64,000 bases of DNA, from the NCBI RefSeq assembly GCF_000091045.1, contig NC_006691.1, positions 83,621 to 147,620 of the forward strand, given 5' to 3'. Shown piece after piece: positions 12,421 to 25,794 of the stretch. The notes beneath the pieces are model-generated. The model saw only the letters and a program-made list of their open reading frames with translations. It was not told the origin of the DNA and did no database searches. Within the stretch, counting starts at the first letter, position 1, and every line of letters begins with the position of its first letter. The DNA is from Cryptococcus deneoformans JEC21. Lineage: Eukaryota; Basidiomycota; Tremellomycetes; Tremellales; Cryptococcaceae. The position numbers and the translations under genes were made by a program.

Positions 12421-15400
12421 ATGGCACCATCCGTTACACCACTCACCACTCACTACGCCCTAGTCATCGACGCTGGCTCATCGGGTTCGCGATTACAGAT
12501 ATACTCGTGGCGAGATCCAGATTTGGAAAGAGCTGAGATTCTTCAGGATGTGAAGAACATTGAGAGACAAGGTTCGAGTTCGAGCTCCAGGGGAGGCGGT
12601 CGGTGGTGGTGGGATGGAGAAGATGGATGGAAGGGCAAAGGGAAAGGAAAAGGGAAGGAGATGGAGGAGATGGCTTTGAGAAGGTTGGTGAGAGTTGGCA
12701 AAGGGGTGGAAGGAGATGACTGGATGAAAAGAGTCGAGCCTGGTATGTTGTGTTGGACTATGTTCATTACAAGATGATACTGAAGCGCCACCTCCTTGCC
12801 ACAGGTATATCCACCGTCGACCCCGACAATATCCCAGAGTACCTCGCCCCGCTACTCACACATGCTCTTCAACACATCCCACCCTCGGTCCACTCCTCCA
12901 CACCCATTTACGTCCTCGCCACAGCAGGCATGCGTCTCTTGCCTTCTCAGCAGCGCGATGCCATCTTACAAGCTACATGCGATACATTACGGAACGACTA
13001 CCCGTTCCTTGTCCCTGGGCCGACCGAGGAAGGGCCGTGTGGTGAAAATGTAAGGGTGATTGATGGGGAGGAAGAAGGTATCTGGGGTTGGGTAGCTGTG
13101 AATTATCTCATGGACGGTTTCGGTCATGCCCCTTCGCCTTCATCTATATCCAATCCCGGAACATCATCATCGTCTAGTACCAACCTGCTCCCTCTCGCCC
13201 CACTAGCTTCCGCCCCTCCAGACTCTTCCTCCTCTTCCATCACGCCCGTCGACATTGCCCACCACTCCCCCACATTCGGCTTCCTCGACATGGGCGGCGC
13301 TTCCACTCAACTAGCCTTCTCCCCCTCTGCTTCCGAACTTCTTACTTCTGGTTTCCCACTCGACAAACTCCGGACAGTTAGTCTCAGATTACTTTCGGGC
13401 GAACAAGTCGATTGGCCGGTCTTTGTAGCGAGCTGGCTTGGGTTCGGGACGAACCGCGCTCGGGAACGGTATATGACATCTCTTTACGAGGAATGGGCCG
13501 CTGCCCATCCTTCCCCTTCTGCGCAAGACCTAGCGACACCCATCCCGGACCCCTGTCTTCCCAAAAACCTCACCATCACCCCTTCCCTCTCTTCTCAACC
13601 CCCTTTAATAGGAACCGGCTCATTCCCCGAGTGTCTCACCTCCCTTCACCCTCTCCTCGAACATTCCACCCCTTGCCCCACCTCTCACTGCCTCTTCGGA
13701 GGCCAACCGACGCCACACATTGATTTTGAACGGCACGATCAGAGAGGGTTCATAGGGATAAGTGAGTACTGGTATACGATGCAGCATGTGTTGGGGGTAG
13801 GAGGGGTATGGGATTGGGGAGAGTGGGAAAAGGGGATGAAGGAGTTTTGTGGGAAAGAGTGGGGGTTAATTAAGGGTGAAATGGAGAACGGGGATTGGGA
13901 AGATGTTAATGTACGTTATTATTCCTTCCTAATTTTTTTCCTTGCTTTCCCGTCTCTTGAGCAAAACAGAGGGGGGGAAATGAATCGAATAAACCGATGA
14001 GATGAGCTGACAATTCTTTTTTTTCGTGGATCTTTTTTTTTTAAAGATGGACTCGACAAGATTAGAAATGCAATGTTTCAAAGGCGCCTGGATCTCCAAC
14101 GTTTTACACGAAGGGATCGGTATCCCCCGATTAGTTGATGTAGGCGGGAACGATACACTCACCGGCGGATCGTTGGGCGATACGAACGCTGAAGCTGAAC
14201 GCCGGGCCCGTGAAAAGGGTCTGTTCGAGGGGAGCGGGCAAGAACAAGGGAAACACCATTTCCAAAGTATGGACCAAGTTGGGGAAACAGCCATCTCTTG
14301 GACACTCGGTAAGGTCGTGATTGAAGCATCGAAAGCCGTCCAACCTCGATCGCAAGAAATGGAAGGGTGGTGGATGCATCATCTCAATCTCGGGTCCATG
14401 CGACTGCCGTTATCATTACCTATACCGAAACACCTAGAGGGAAAGCTTGAGGATCTAGGATTGAGTGCGGTGTGGGTTTATGCGGTGGTAGCGTTCTTTC
14501 TGGTGGGGATGCTCTTCTCTCGTTCTAATCGTCGGAGGGGGGTTGGTTCATCGGGGTCTGGGATGGGGAGAAGGAGAAAACCAAGTTTGTCGTCACCGCC
14601 TTTACCTGCACGACCGTGGTTCACTTTCCCTTCTTTCTTCTCTGCCCCCCCCGCCGATCCGAGCTTATCGATCGAAGACGGCCCAGACTCTTCCCCCACG
14701 TCATCCACGTCATCCGCCTCTTTCTCTGGCAGCGGCACCGGTGGTGCTAGTGGTAAATCACGTATCGTCCCCGGCCGACTCCGGCTTTGGTCCCTCCGTA
14801 TCTCCAACACGATCAACAAATACCTTCCTCCCTCACTTCCTTTTTCTCTTGGCAATTCGAACCCGAGACAGCGGGGAGGCACACGTGAGCTTTGGACAGG
14901 GATAGGGTTAGGATTACCGAGGGCGCGACATAATTCGATGCCCATGATCGGCATGGGACTGAATACTTCACCGGGGGCTGGCCTGCTCTCTCCAAGTGGC
15001 GGTGGTGGTTACTCACAACCCGGCTCACCTCGTCCAGTCTCTACACCATTCTTCAGCTCCGTCGCTGCTCCAGGAATCGGTGGCCTCAATATGGGTGTAG
15101 GCAGTCTTACACCAGAAACAGCTCTTACAGGCATATCAAGCGCCACATCTGTCTCACCTTCTCCGAGCCTCGCATCTACTTCTTCGCCGCCTCCACCTAG
15201 GAGCAGTTTGAAATCTGGCAAGTCTGGTCGACCTTTCAAGTCGAGGCAGAATTCAAATAATCTGCATCCACACCATGGACCGCATGGGCTTCATTCCGTT
15301 GGGGAAGGTATAGGTTTAGGAGGGGGAGGGGCAGGGTGGAATGATCCGCCTTTGGCCATGTTAAGCGGCCCCAGTTCGGGCCCAGGTCCAAGTGGGAGCG

Positions 15401-15552
15401 GAGCGGCAGATGATGGTGGAGTGTTGACGCCGACGGCGAATGGAGGGTTGAGTAATGGTGCATTGTCGAGGAATTCGAGTAGGGCGAATCTGAGTGAATT
15501 GGGGTTGGCGCAACGGTCGATGAGTAGAACCGGAACGCCGGGTTTTGATTGA
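12421..15552 (+). CDS. YND1: Membrane apyrase (GDA1/CD39 NTPase, Ynd1-like)
   Basis: Three exons (12421-12742, 12805-13910, 14047-15552), 977 residues. The apyrase conserved regions are visible in order: ACR1 VIDAGSSGSRLQIYSW near the N-terminus, ACR2 YVLATAGMRLLP, ACR3 EEGIWGWVAVNYL and ACR4 FGFLDMGGASTQLAF. These bind the nucleotide phosphates and metal. A single transmembrane helix (VWVYAVVAFFLVGMLF) lies near residue 630, followed by a Ser/Gly/Pro-rich tail of roughly 340 residues. In yeast, Ynd1 sits in the Golgi with its catalytic domain in the lumen and hydrolyses nucleoside di- and triphosphates made during glycosylation, so that nucleotide-sugar exchange continues. Low-complexity inserts after ACR1 (Gly/Trp/Lys-rich) and before ACR4 (Ser/Pro-rich) make the protein longer than the yeast enzyme. 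The start sits about a dozen residues before ACR1, as usual for members without an N-terminal anchor. Gene identity as Ynd1-like rather than Gda1-like rests on the C-terminal anchor. Confidence 0.9.
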
Positions 15553-15763
15553 CCTCTTTAGGTGCATGATATAATACGGACATTCAGGGTTGTTTTGTTG
15601 TTGGAAAATGTTCATCTAGCACCCCAAATATATACATATGCACATCTGTTATATTATTCCTTACCGAAGGCACTCCTTACATGTACGTTATATACAGAAT
15701 TGCTCACAAGATCATTCGCTTTTTGCCACAATAATGAGTCTAGAAAGATATACGAAACCAGAT

Positions 15764-18700
15764 TTAGGTATCATACAAGTGCTCTGGGGAATCGGGTTCC
15801 ACAACGAGGCGACCTGTACGCTTCTTGTGGAGCAGACGCTTGACTTCAGCCCAAATGATCTCTCGTTGTTTCACCAAATCATGTTGTCTCTCGGGTCGGT
15901 AGCCCCTGTAATTACAGTCAGTATGTATCACTATGAGATGGGGAATTAGACTCACAAAAGAAGGTTTCTGCTGATGTTGGCAGCGTACAAAGAGTTATCA
16001 TGTTTGTACTCTGGTGGTCGATGTTCGTTAATGATTCGTTGACCGCCTCGTTTTTCGAGCTCTTGCATCTCGGGTATTTGAAGTTCAGGCCAAGCCTGCC
16101 TGATCGCCTCCCACCCTGTGATTTGAGGTCAACATGTTTGTTACATGGGTAGAATGAAAGAAACATACACCAGAAAGAGCGACCATCAGTCCGAATCTCA
16201 GCAAGGTGTGAGACTCGGTAAGTCGTGAGATGTTTTGAGGAAAGATCATATCGATGAGCGGCCCATTGATCCGTCTTCTGGTCCGTCAGCACCCGAGACA
16301 GCTCGCATGAACATTGGAGAACTCACTTCGTCGCCTAGTGGCGCAAGCGCAACGATAATCCTCGGGTGTTCTTTCATCCCGAGACAATCCCAAAGTTCCA
16401 ACAAGATCTCCTTGGCTTCATGATATCGTCGCTATGGCCTGGATCAGCATAGGAGTAAGGCAAAGGGAATTAAACTCACACTATGAACAGCAATATTAAT
16501 TGCGACCGCTAGGTTGGGTGGCACAAACAACTTATCACATGGGGCAGCGGTCGTTTCACTCAAGTTCCTTCTCACCCATCTGCAAACCCATTAGCTCCCA
16601 GTCACGGATGAGCAGGACATGATGACTTACCTCTTGTAAGCCAGCATCAGAAAAACACTCAACGGAAATGCCTCTACCTGCCTTCCCAAACTGATATCTT
16701 CCAAAGCCCTCACAAAGCTCTTCTCCTCCATAATTAATGCCCACGAGTACAACCTTTGGGTTAACATATCCCATGGTTTCCATCCTGCCATAGGAGAAAA
16801 TAGGGGGTCCACCACGTGGATACAATCTCGGGGTGCAGAAGTAGATTTACCAGGGGCGGTGGCTGTAAATGGAGAACTTTTTGTTTCGTGCAGCCTCATG
16901 TGAATCGTGCTGAGAGGTTCACTAAAGGGTTGGCTAGTTGGTGGTACAGGATCTGAGTGCATAGGAGAGACAGGAGCAGGGGGGACGGTTGTACCAGGTA
17001 CAGCAATATGACGCATTGTCTGCCCGGGAAAGAATGACGTCGTAGGAGGCTCTATAGCTGTCCCATAAATGGATCCAGTGACTATACCAGCATTAACGCC
17101 AACATCAGCAGCTGATTGAACCTGTGTATTCGCTGTACGTAGCCTAGGAGCCGAAGGAGGATACTGATCTGGAGGGCCATAGCTGTACGCACTCTGCGCC
17201 ATATTCTTTGGTATCGCTGATCCTGTCACTGTTCCAGGTTGTGTCCTCTGAGCGGCGGTCATGTTATCAAACAAGGTTGGATCAGGAGGCTGATTCTTGA
17301 CACTCTCAGAAGGTTGGGGAGGCAGTTCCTTCTCCCTTGGGTCCGGCATTGCGCCAACGGATAGAGGTTGCTCGGTGATTACATCAATTCGACCGTCATC
17401 CGGAGCCATTCTGCCGCCAACTGTGGTAGAAGGATGGGACTTCGAAGCAGAGAAAGTTCGTGATCGAGGGCTAGCTCGAGTACTGGCTTTGTTGTTGCCC
17501 ATATTAGACTCTGTAGGAGGAAGGACGTTGATAGTAGGACCTGCGATATGCGGGAAAGAGATACTTTCGTTAGGATGAGGAAGCTCAACTTCCGATCCCC
17601 AAATGAGATCGCCTTGGGCACTTGGACGTCGTTCGGTGAGAGGACCAACGCTTCGGACTTGGCTTGCAGCACCAGCTTGTTGGGAGTACTGTGTCGGGGG
17701 AGGTTGAGTGGGAACATATTGGGTAGCTGGTACCTGACTAGGGGCATACTGAACAGGCGTTTGAGTTCCACCGTACTGAGTGCAAGTAGCAATCCCCGGC
17801 ACATGTTGGCTCAATGGTTTATGGCTGTAATGACTCGGCATATCGCTTGCTGCCCTTTGTTTTTGCCCCAAGGAGAAAGATATATCTTCAGAAGCCGTAA
17901 GTGGAGCAGCGGGCATAGGAGCCGCCACAGACTGGCCAAAAGGAACTGAGTTAGTCGATCCATGAGGCGTGTTGATACCATTCGTAAAAATTGAGCTATG
18001 TAAGTCGTTGAAGATGAGCTCCTCAATTAGTTTGCTACGCATGTCCCTTGACACTTGAGACTTATGAGGGCCACGAGTGTCTTTCTGAGTCTCGAGAGCC
18101 GCAAAGCGATGATCGAACATGGAGAGACGGTTCATAATCTACTCCATAACAGTCAGTGATTGTACCTCCAAGCCAAGCAGTTGAGAAGCAAGCACTCACA
18201 TCTTGAGCCCAAATGGGCGGCTCCTGCTTCGCTGCACCCTTCTCACTCTTCGCACTATTTGCGCTCTTCCCACTCACAGTCCGTCCCTTTTCTTTACTCT
18301 TGCTTCTCTTCGCCCTTTTTGGCGTTTCTTCTGCATGAGATGGCAGAACCACCGCGGGGCTCAACAACCCCACCTCAAGCTCTCCTGCTGCCCTCAACTC
18401 TCTCAACTCAATCACCCGCGCCCTTGCGGCTCTCTGAAGCGCCTTCTTCGCTTCTTCACCAATGAGGTTCAGCCGAGCAGCGTCAAGGAGCTGACAGAGA
18501 GTTTCATCGTGGTATCTCGAGGCATCAACGATGCGCTTGACGTTGGACATAGTTGTAGGCGCGACAGAACCATGCTGAGAGGCTACGATGGAACCTTCTC
18601 CTGTTGCGCCTTGCATCTTCTCGAGCTCATGATGGTGCTCAACCGCATCGTTAGCGGACTGGGTAGAAGGAAAGTATTCTTGAGCACGGAACTGGCCGGG

Positions 18701-21175
18701 GATGATGGTAGGGGTATTCTTTTTTCGGACCTGCGAGTAAATGGTCTTCTGGTCGAGCTGAGGTGGAGATTGAGCTTGAGACCCAGGACTGGGAGCCTCG
18801 GGCACAGCAGTGTACTCGCACTGTGATTGCGTGGGAAAAGGTACCTGACTTCGGGCTTGAGACTGTGGATAAACATGGGCATGAGACATTGCTCTTTCGC
18901 CTTTAGTGTACGTTGCCGGTGGGAGTCGCACGGTCGTAGCTTGTGAGCCCACACTAGGCACTCTTGCCTTCGGAGCTTTTAAAGCTGTAGGTAATTTACT
19001 CGCAGCTGTGGTGGCCGCCTTAGACGCAGCTTTGGATGGTACCTTCGACTTGGCACCGGGGGTTTTACTGCCGACCTTAGAAGAAGCTGCTGCCGAGTGG
19101 TGGGCGTGATGCGTAGAAGTTTTGAGAGGATGTGCAGTACTGGCCATGAGTTGTTCAGTAGGCGGCTGTGTAGGCTGGCTGGGTGAATGAGCCTGTTCCA
19201 GGAAAAGAGCATCAAAGGAAGTCAGCTATCCTTCTTTTATCCATTCGTTCCATTTCATATGCGCGTCCCCATCCACCAACATGCCAATAAAAGCACAAAG
19301 GGTATCACCCAAAGTAAAGGAGTAAGGCAGAAGGCGCAAAGGAGAGCTTCTTTTCTCCCTTTCCCCCAAGATAAAGATAAAATAATACTAGGATACTGAT
19401 AAACTGATGACACGCACGGTAAACCCAATTCTCCCTGCATTCGATTTCGCCGTACTTGGATCACCCAAAACGTTGGATTCAGTTTTGGCAGGGAAAACAT
19501 CACCTTGTGGGACAGACTGGGCTGTTGATCCGAAGCCAGCGGCAGCCCCTTCGGCAGGAGAAGATGTTTTGGATGGAACCTCTGTACGAACATCTGTACG
19601 TATCGGCGATAAAACTTCTTCCTCCTGCATACTTGGGTTAGCCGCTACAGTCAATTCACAGTCAACTTTTGAGAGACTTACATCCTCGACAGTCTCGACA
19701 TACGCACTCCTATCTTCTTGTTTCCTCCGCAGCGGAGATCCTTCCCCATGACCTTGAATGATATTCAACAATGCCGGCATTCCAAGACCTAAGTCACCAG
19801 GTGCCCCGGCACTGTCCCTCATCACCATCAACGGTCTCGGTATAGACATCCCTATTGGTACGCCAAAAGGAATTCGGAAGACTTCGCTGAGTTCGGTTAG
19901 TGGACGGCCGGAGGCAAAGCCTTCAGGAGCAACTCGCATCGATGGGCAGGCAGAGATTGGGACACCGTCTTGGTGAAGGATGTGACCGAAGGAAGGTCCG
20001 CTGGTATTAGTATCGAAAGTCTGTCGAGGTCCTTTGGGGGCGTTCCCACCGGGCCCGCCGGCTGCATTGACCCCATCAAGTCGAGCACCACTCATCATCC
20101 CAAGTATCTCCATCATCTCGCTCTCCAGCTTTGCGTCGACGATATGCTGGGCTGCTTCAAGTTGTGCGAGGGCCGCGGCACGAGCATCCTCCATCCCTTC
20201 TCGTTGCTTAGCTTCCGCTTCGGCATGTGAGAACGGAAATTTATGATGGGGTTTGTGGATGTGATATTGGACTTCTTGGTCAGAGTCAACTTTGGGTTGC
20301 GGAGCACCTTGCCTAGGAGATTCAGGGAGGCCTACTGGATTGGGTGCCTGAGTCGGGATGGGAGTTTTATTAGAAGAACCGAGAGCCTATAGCTGTTTTC
20401 AGTAACATCCAGTATATCATTCGAAGAACGTTACGGTAGGCATCTTCGACCCCACCTCCTTGCCCTCCAACCCAAACGTTCCCATCCCTGGACTTGTCCC
20501 ACTCATTCCGCCAGGTGTATCGACACCAGTGTTTCCAAAGAAATACGGCCTTTTCATCCCTCCTTCTGCCCCTGCTCCTCGGCTGAACGCTTCGCTCTCT
20601 GGCCTCTGATTCTTCATCAACTCTGAAGCTGTTGCTGGGTCTTTGCCGAGTTGGTGGCCTGCACCAAGAGCAGCAAAAGGTAGGGAGGGTAGGGAGGGCA
20701 TGGCGGCATATGGGTGACGTGATTGCAATTGAGGCTCAGTCAAGGATTGTGGACCTAGATAATGGTTAGGGAAGTAAAAGCTGAGTAATGCGCCAACGCA
20801 CGGGAAGTATAAGGACCAAACATGCCTTCCGGGATAGATCCCTCCGATGTTTGTACACCTTGAACCCAAGGTAAGACTGGGCTTGTCAGTAAACCACTTT
20901 ATGATCCATGTTTGCATGGTATACTGACCTTTTGCGCGTGCGCTACCCATGCACGTCAGCCTTTGCTTTTGAAATGCAAAGTGAAAAACTCACGACGGCG
21001 TTTTGTCTGGTGTATCGCCAGAGCTCTTTGACTCCCGCGGAATAGTTTGAGGTGATTGAGATTTACTTGCTCCAAGCTCCCGTTGACGGTAGAGACCTAC
21101 GTAAGATATGGGCGATGAGGGAGGATCGTAGGTGAGGATAGAATAAAGGGCAGAAAGTGTCAGTGATTTAGCCAT
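15764..21175 (-). CDS. Large low-complexity protein of unknown function
   Basis: Thirteen exons on the minus strand join in phase to 1539 residues: 21175-20994, 20942-20929, 20876-20802, 20754-20435, 20386-19682, 19624-19418, 19192-18200, 18138-16631, 16579-16480, 16431-16327, 16277-16169, 16115-15956 and 15905-15764. I do not recognise it. Most of the length is disordered, rich in Ser, Pro, Gln, Ala and Thr, with a Lys/Ala-rich basic stretch (near SKVPSKAASKAATTAASKL) and a basic KRSKSKEKGR patch that could be nuclear. A helical segment lies near DETLCQLLDAARLNLIGEEAKKAL. The last 250 residues are well ordered and hydrophobic/helical (ALEDISLGRQVEAFPLSVFLM, FVPPNLAVAINIAVHSRRYH, ILLELWDCLGMKEHPRIIVA) and may be the functional domain. 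Exon 2 is only 14 nt. The 225-nt intron 19193-19417 is the least certain join. A possible upstream exon (ATG at 21623) could not be joined in frame. Confidence 0.72.
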
Positions 21176-23441
21176 GATATTTCGATTCGTTGCCCCGCAA
21201 CGGGAAGAGATCGCCGAGAAAGGATGAACAGTGAGTACGAAAGAGGAAGGTAGTTCTGTAGTACGCCAGTATTAAGAAATTAAGGGCATCTCAGAGCTTC
21301 ATGTTCGCACAATTTGGTCGGCCAAGAGAGATGGCAAGATGAGGTCAAAGGATAGCAGAGCCTTTTTGTTCGACGAAATCAGTAAGTAGGGCAAGATAAC
21401 CTCTAATAGAGCCAAAGGGGACCAGCCGTGTATGAGGATTCCTCTGAAGGATGTGCAGCTAGTACGGCTCTCGTAGTGCGAGCACCGAGAAGAGCATAAG
21501 ACGTCAGACAAGCTAAAACTCACCATTATTGTCTACGACACCGGTCCTTTCCCCAGTCTTCTTTGAACGTTCACTATGAGGGGCTGTGTAGGTTTTCTGA
21601 GTTCGCAGGAGTTTTGTAGGCATGGTGTGTAATGAAACGTGAAGATGAAAAGGGTTTCGATAGAGAGATTAATGAATAATTTGAAAGATGACGGGTAGAA
21701 TATCATTCAACTTGATGCCACAAGAGAGTTCAAACGAGAGGAAACCACCGTCCTCTTGCTACCTTTCACCTTCCATTCTCCATTCCAGCCGTCCAGGGCC
21801 CAGTACACGTCAACCATCTTGACCGCAGGTATGCATGTGTCATGGGCGAGGTGTGACAATGGTGGATCGCAGCTGGTGGGTGACAAATCCGAAAGGCTCA
21901 AGAGGAAAGGCATCCTTTTGGCCGTGTTTCGCCGGAGATGGAAAGTCGCGTTGTGTGCGCCATACATCGATCGACCGCATCTCTAACAACCTGTATATAA
22001 CTAACTGTGACTGCGACCTGTCAGTCAGCCTTCTGCGAGTGGCATATGAAAAAATTAGTAGCTATGCGTACCGTTACTTTTCTGCCTCCATGCAATGACG
22101 TTGTGGCTTATCGACTGAACATAGCTTAAGATAGATCAAGACGAAGAGCTTCATGTGTCTTGTCCTTCCTCTCTAGACATGGTCGGCGGTCAACCGTTCC
22201 CCAGAAAGCAAAGCATTACGTAATAATTGCGGCAATCATGATCGGTGATAACCCGCGACAGTCAAGCACGAGCTTTCTGCTCACCAGCAGCAAGCTCATC
22301 GGCAGAATGACTGACGGAATCTTGACCGAATCTCACGCCATCCGTCCACCTTGTCTTGAACAATCAAATTCTTTCCGCTCTTTCCTGGAATGATGGCATG
22401 TTGGCTTGCTATAACGTGCCATCATTCTTGGTTTAGCTCCGTTTCAACATGTTCCTGGGGCTTGGGTGGAAATTAACGTCGTGTTGGCGGTCCCGACTTG
22501 TTCACTGCTCAACAGCAGGATAGTTAAACGACCCTTCAGCAATTATCTTGCTCGGTATGGATTTGGAAGACGATTAGTGAGCATTAGTACATAATAGTTT
22601 TGACTTCATTGCGGAAAGTGGCCAACGGCTTATATCTGTCAGATGGATGAAAGCTTCTGCATGCACTGTATCTCCTACGTACACCCTCTGGCCAGCTACC
22701 GGTCAGATCGCTTAGACTTGGTATCATTCATCATCTTCCGCACCTACGACCTGCCAGCCTACCATTTCGTTGGCTCTTCCTTCTTGGCACTTATCTCAAA
22801 ATCTTATGATTCTGTGTTATTACAAACAAACTCTGGTGACTGTGCCTCCCTCGGAACTACTCAATTTGCTTGTCAACATTCTGTCTACCGCGTGGTACCG
22901 CATACCACGGTAACATATCGCAATGCTCCATGGTGATTAGTCGATATCTGACACCATTCGCACTCACCGCTCGAAACATAATTTATCTGCAGACTCGCGC
23001 AAGGTAAATCAAATCGGCAGCTAATTCCATTCATACCTCATTTCTTAATAGTTTGATATGCTGGATGCTGGAGAATCGCTCTCCCTTTTCGTCTGGATTT
23101 CGCCAATCCGGTCACGCAAGATGTAACCTGTCATTAAAAGCGCCCTAAAGAGTCATTTTCAGGGTTTTGCGTCGTGGTACGTACCAACCGCTCATAGGGG
23201 CATAGTTTGGAGATGGGCTACTGCATTACTACGCCTTGACATGAGATGGCTTATAAAGTTCTCTTCTTATCCGTTGGTCTAGAATTTTCTCTCTCGCCCA
23301 GCAATTACGTCGACAATCACATTCTATCCTCCTCCCCTCCGCCATTATCCCACCCTTTCCTTTTCTATCTGCTCGGCATTCCGTCTAATCTGGTACATCG
23401 AAATTTGATACAGCAAATAGGGTAAACGATAGGAAACAACC
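21176..23441. other. Divergent intergenic region (about 2.3 kb)
   Basis: Holds the presumed promoters of the unknown large gene (-) and the methionine-type permease (+). Bases 23280-23440 are pyrimidine-rich, like other leaders here. A short minus-strand frame starts at 21623 and has a good GTGAGT donor at 21530, but no in-frame acceptor was found. Nothing else is supportable. Confidence 0.5.
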
Positions 23442-25794
23442 ATGTCAGGAGGTTCTTCTCTCGACGAAAAAACCTCTTCGCTAGACCATGGCTACAAGGC
23501 AAGCACTCTCGCAATTGTCAATTCGTCTTCGGCCGCAGAAAAAGCTGGTAGACCCCATTTCTTTATCGAAGAATCTTCTAGTCACGGTGCTTTTGTAGGT
23601 GAACAAGGTGGGAATGGGGCGCAGGTGACGATCCAGGACGTGTGGGGTGCACCTGTCGAGAGTAAGAATCCGTTGGGCTACTCGGTGGGCTGGTGGTCGG
23701 CTTTGTTTTTGAATATTACCATGTTAATCGGAACAGGTATCTTTTCTTTTCGTGAGCCGCCCCCCCTTCTTCGCTTTCAACTTGACTAGGGCATGGCTGA
23801 GAATTCTTCGTTTCCTATAATTCTGGTGAACAGCATCAAGCTTATTAAAATCCCTCGGCTCCATCGGTTTGACGCTCATCTATTGGCCTATCGGTTTGCT
23901 CATCTCTCTAGCTGGTATCTCTGTTTATCTAGAGTTTACATCGTACTTCCCTTCCCGATCGGGCGCGGAAGTTGTTTATCTGGAGCAAGCGTACAGAAAG
24001 CCGAGATTTTTCTTCCCTGTGGCTTTTGCGGTGCAAACTGTCATCCTGTCTTTCGTCAGTAGCAACGCTATCGGTATGTCTTTTGATTACTCGCACCCTT
24101 TTTTTGGAAAATAAGTGCTCATCGGTCCTTATTATGAAGTGGTGGCGGAGTATATCTTCAAGATGACCGACCATACCCCATCCGACTGGGAATCTAAGGG
24201 CGTCGGTATCGCTGCACTTACGATCATCATCCTCCGTACGTCTTTTCTCATTCCCGTTTATCCTAAAAAATATCACACTAACTCTTCTTCGTTCTCATCT
24301 TACAGCCGTTTTCTTCAGCACCAACATCTCTCTCCGCCTTTCTAACATCCTCGGTATCGCCAAAATCATCACCCTCCTTATTATTATCATCCCCGGTTTC
24401 GTCGCCCTCGGCGGCCACTTCAAAGTTGTCCCCGATCCTACTGCCAACTTTCACAACGCCTTTGAGGGCACGACGAATAACGGATACAATTTGTCAAACG
24501 CTTTGGTGAACATTATCTTTTCCTATGGAGGCTATACCAATTCATTCAATGTGGCCAATGAAATTAAAAACCCGATTAGGACCATTAAGTATACGGCCAA
24601 TACGGCGGTTATCTTTGTGGCCGTTCTTTACATGTTGACCAACATTGCTTACTTTGCCGTTTGTAAGTGCGCTTTGCATTTCTTCATCGCCATCTTCGAA
24701 CTATTCGCCCTGTGCTGACTTGTTACACGATGCGATTTTAGTGACTCAGGAGGAAATCAAAGGGTCTACTCAGGTAACCGCTACCTTGTTCTGGGAGAAG
24801 CTTTGGGGTTCGAAAGTCTCCAAAGGCCTTACTATCCTTCCCGTTCTGAGCGCATCGAGCAATATCCTCAACACCATTGTCGGTCACTCACGTATGATCC
24901 GAGAGATCGGTCGGTAAGTTACTTTGTTTCAAATGTCCAAATCAAAGAGGAACGATTGATCGTTGACTGTGCCTTCCATTGATATATAGACAAGGTGTAC
25001 TTCCTTATCCCAAGTTTTGGGTCACAACATGGCCTATCGGTACTCCTACTGGCGCCTTATTCGCTATCTGGTTCGTCTCGTTGATCGTTATAGTTGTTGT
25101 CCCTGCGGGCAACGCGTTCAACTTCAGTAAGTCTCATGTTTCCTGTTCTTCCCTCCCACCTTCCAATCTATCATTTTCCACCAATCCAAGCTAATTCTTT
25201 TTTTCTCTTCAGTCGTTGCCCTCCAAAACTACCCTTCCTCGTTCTTCCTTGTCCTCATGACTCTCGGTCTCTTCATTGTCCGCCGGGACCGTAGACGACT
25301 GAGTCTTCCTCGTCCCGAGTACAGATCATGGACGATCGTCGTCCTCTTCTTTTTGGCTGCCAATACCTTCTTAATCATCATGCCTTGGGTACCGCCTACG
25401 GGAGGGGTCAACAACAGTTCGTTCGGATTTTTCTATGCGGCCTCGTCTTTGACTGGATTGGGAATGTAAGTTTGCCCCTTTTTCCCTCGCCAGCAAGGGT
25501 TTTTTTCCCCATGCAGTACTGATATAAGCCCTTCCCAATTTCAGCGTGTTCCTCTGTGGATTCTATTACGTCCTCTGGTCCAAACTGCTCCCCAAATGGA
25601 AAGGATATAAGCTGCGCCAAACAGTTATAACCCTCGCCGACGGCGCGCTCACACATAAGATGGTTAAAGTCAAGAATGAAGATGTTGACGCTTGGGATGT
25701 TACGCATGATCCTTCTGGAAGGTTATTGAATGAAGATGAGGATTTGGTCGAGATAAATGAGGAACACGCGTCCTTGAGAGATTTGAAAGAGTAG
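23442..25794 (+). CDS. MUP1: High-affinity methionine-type permease (APC superfamily, LAT branch)
   Basis: Eight exons: 23442-23751, 23834-24073, 24116-24235, 24306-24662, 24742-24913, 24990-25126, 25213-25465 and 25545-25794. The phases close exactly. About 100 hydrophilic N-terminal residues precede the first helix. Helix 1 carries the substrate-binding break motif IGTGIFS. Helix 6 has the FSYGGYTNSFNVANEIKNP signature (Gly-Gly unwound segment followed by the conserved Asn-Glu-Ile-Lys-Asn-Pro), typical of LAT-family fungal Mup1/Mup3. About 12 helices are visible, ending with an acidic C-tail (LNEDEDLVEINEEHASLRDL). In yeasts these plasma-membrane permeases import methionine (and cysteine) and are removed by ubiquitin-driven endocytosis through acidic patches in their tails. 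Substrate here is inferred from family only; Mup3-like or other neutral amino-acid specificity is possible. Confidence 0.88.

Noticed and set aside
21257..21623. Upstream first exon of the large unknown gene starting at ATG 21623
   Set aside because: Good donor at 21530, but the only nearby acceptor gives the wrong phase and no intermediate exon restores it.
22643..22936. 97-codon plus-strand open frame in the gap before the permease gene
   Set aside because: No motif, no splice context, no recognisable family; expected by chance in 2 kb.
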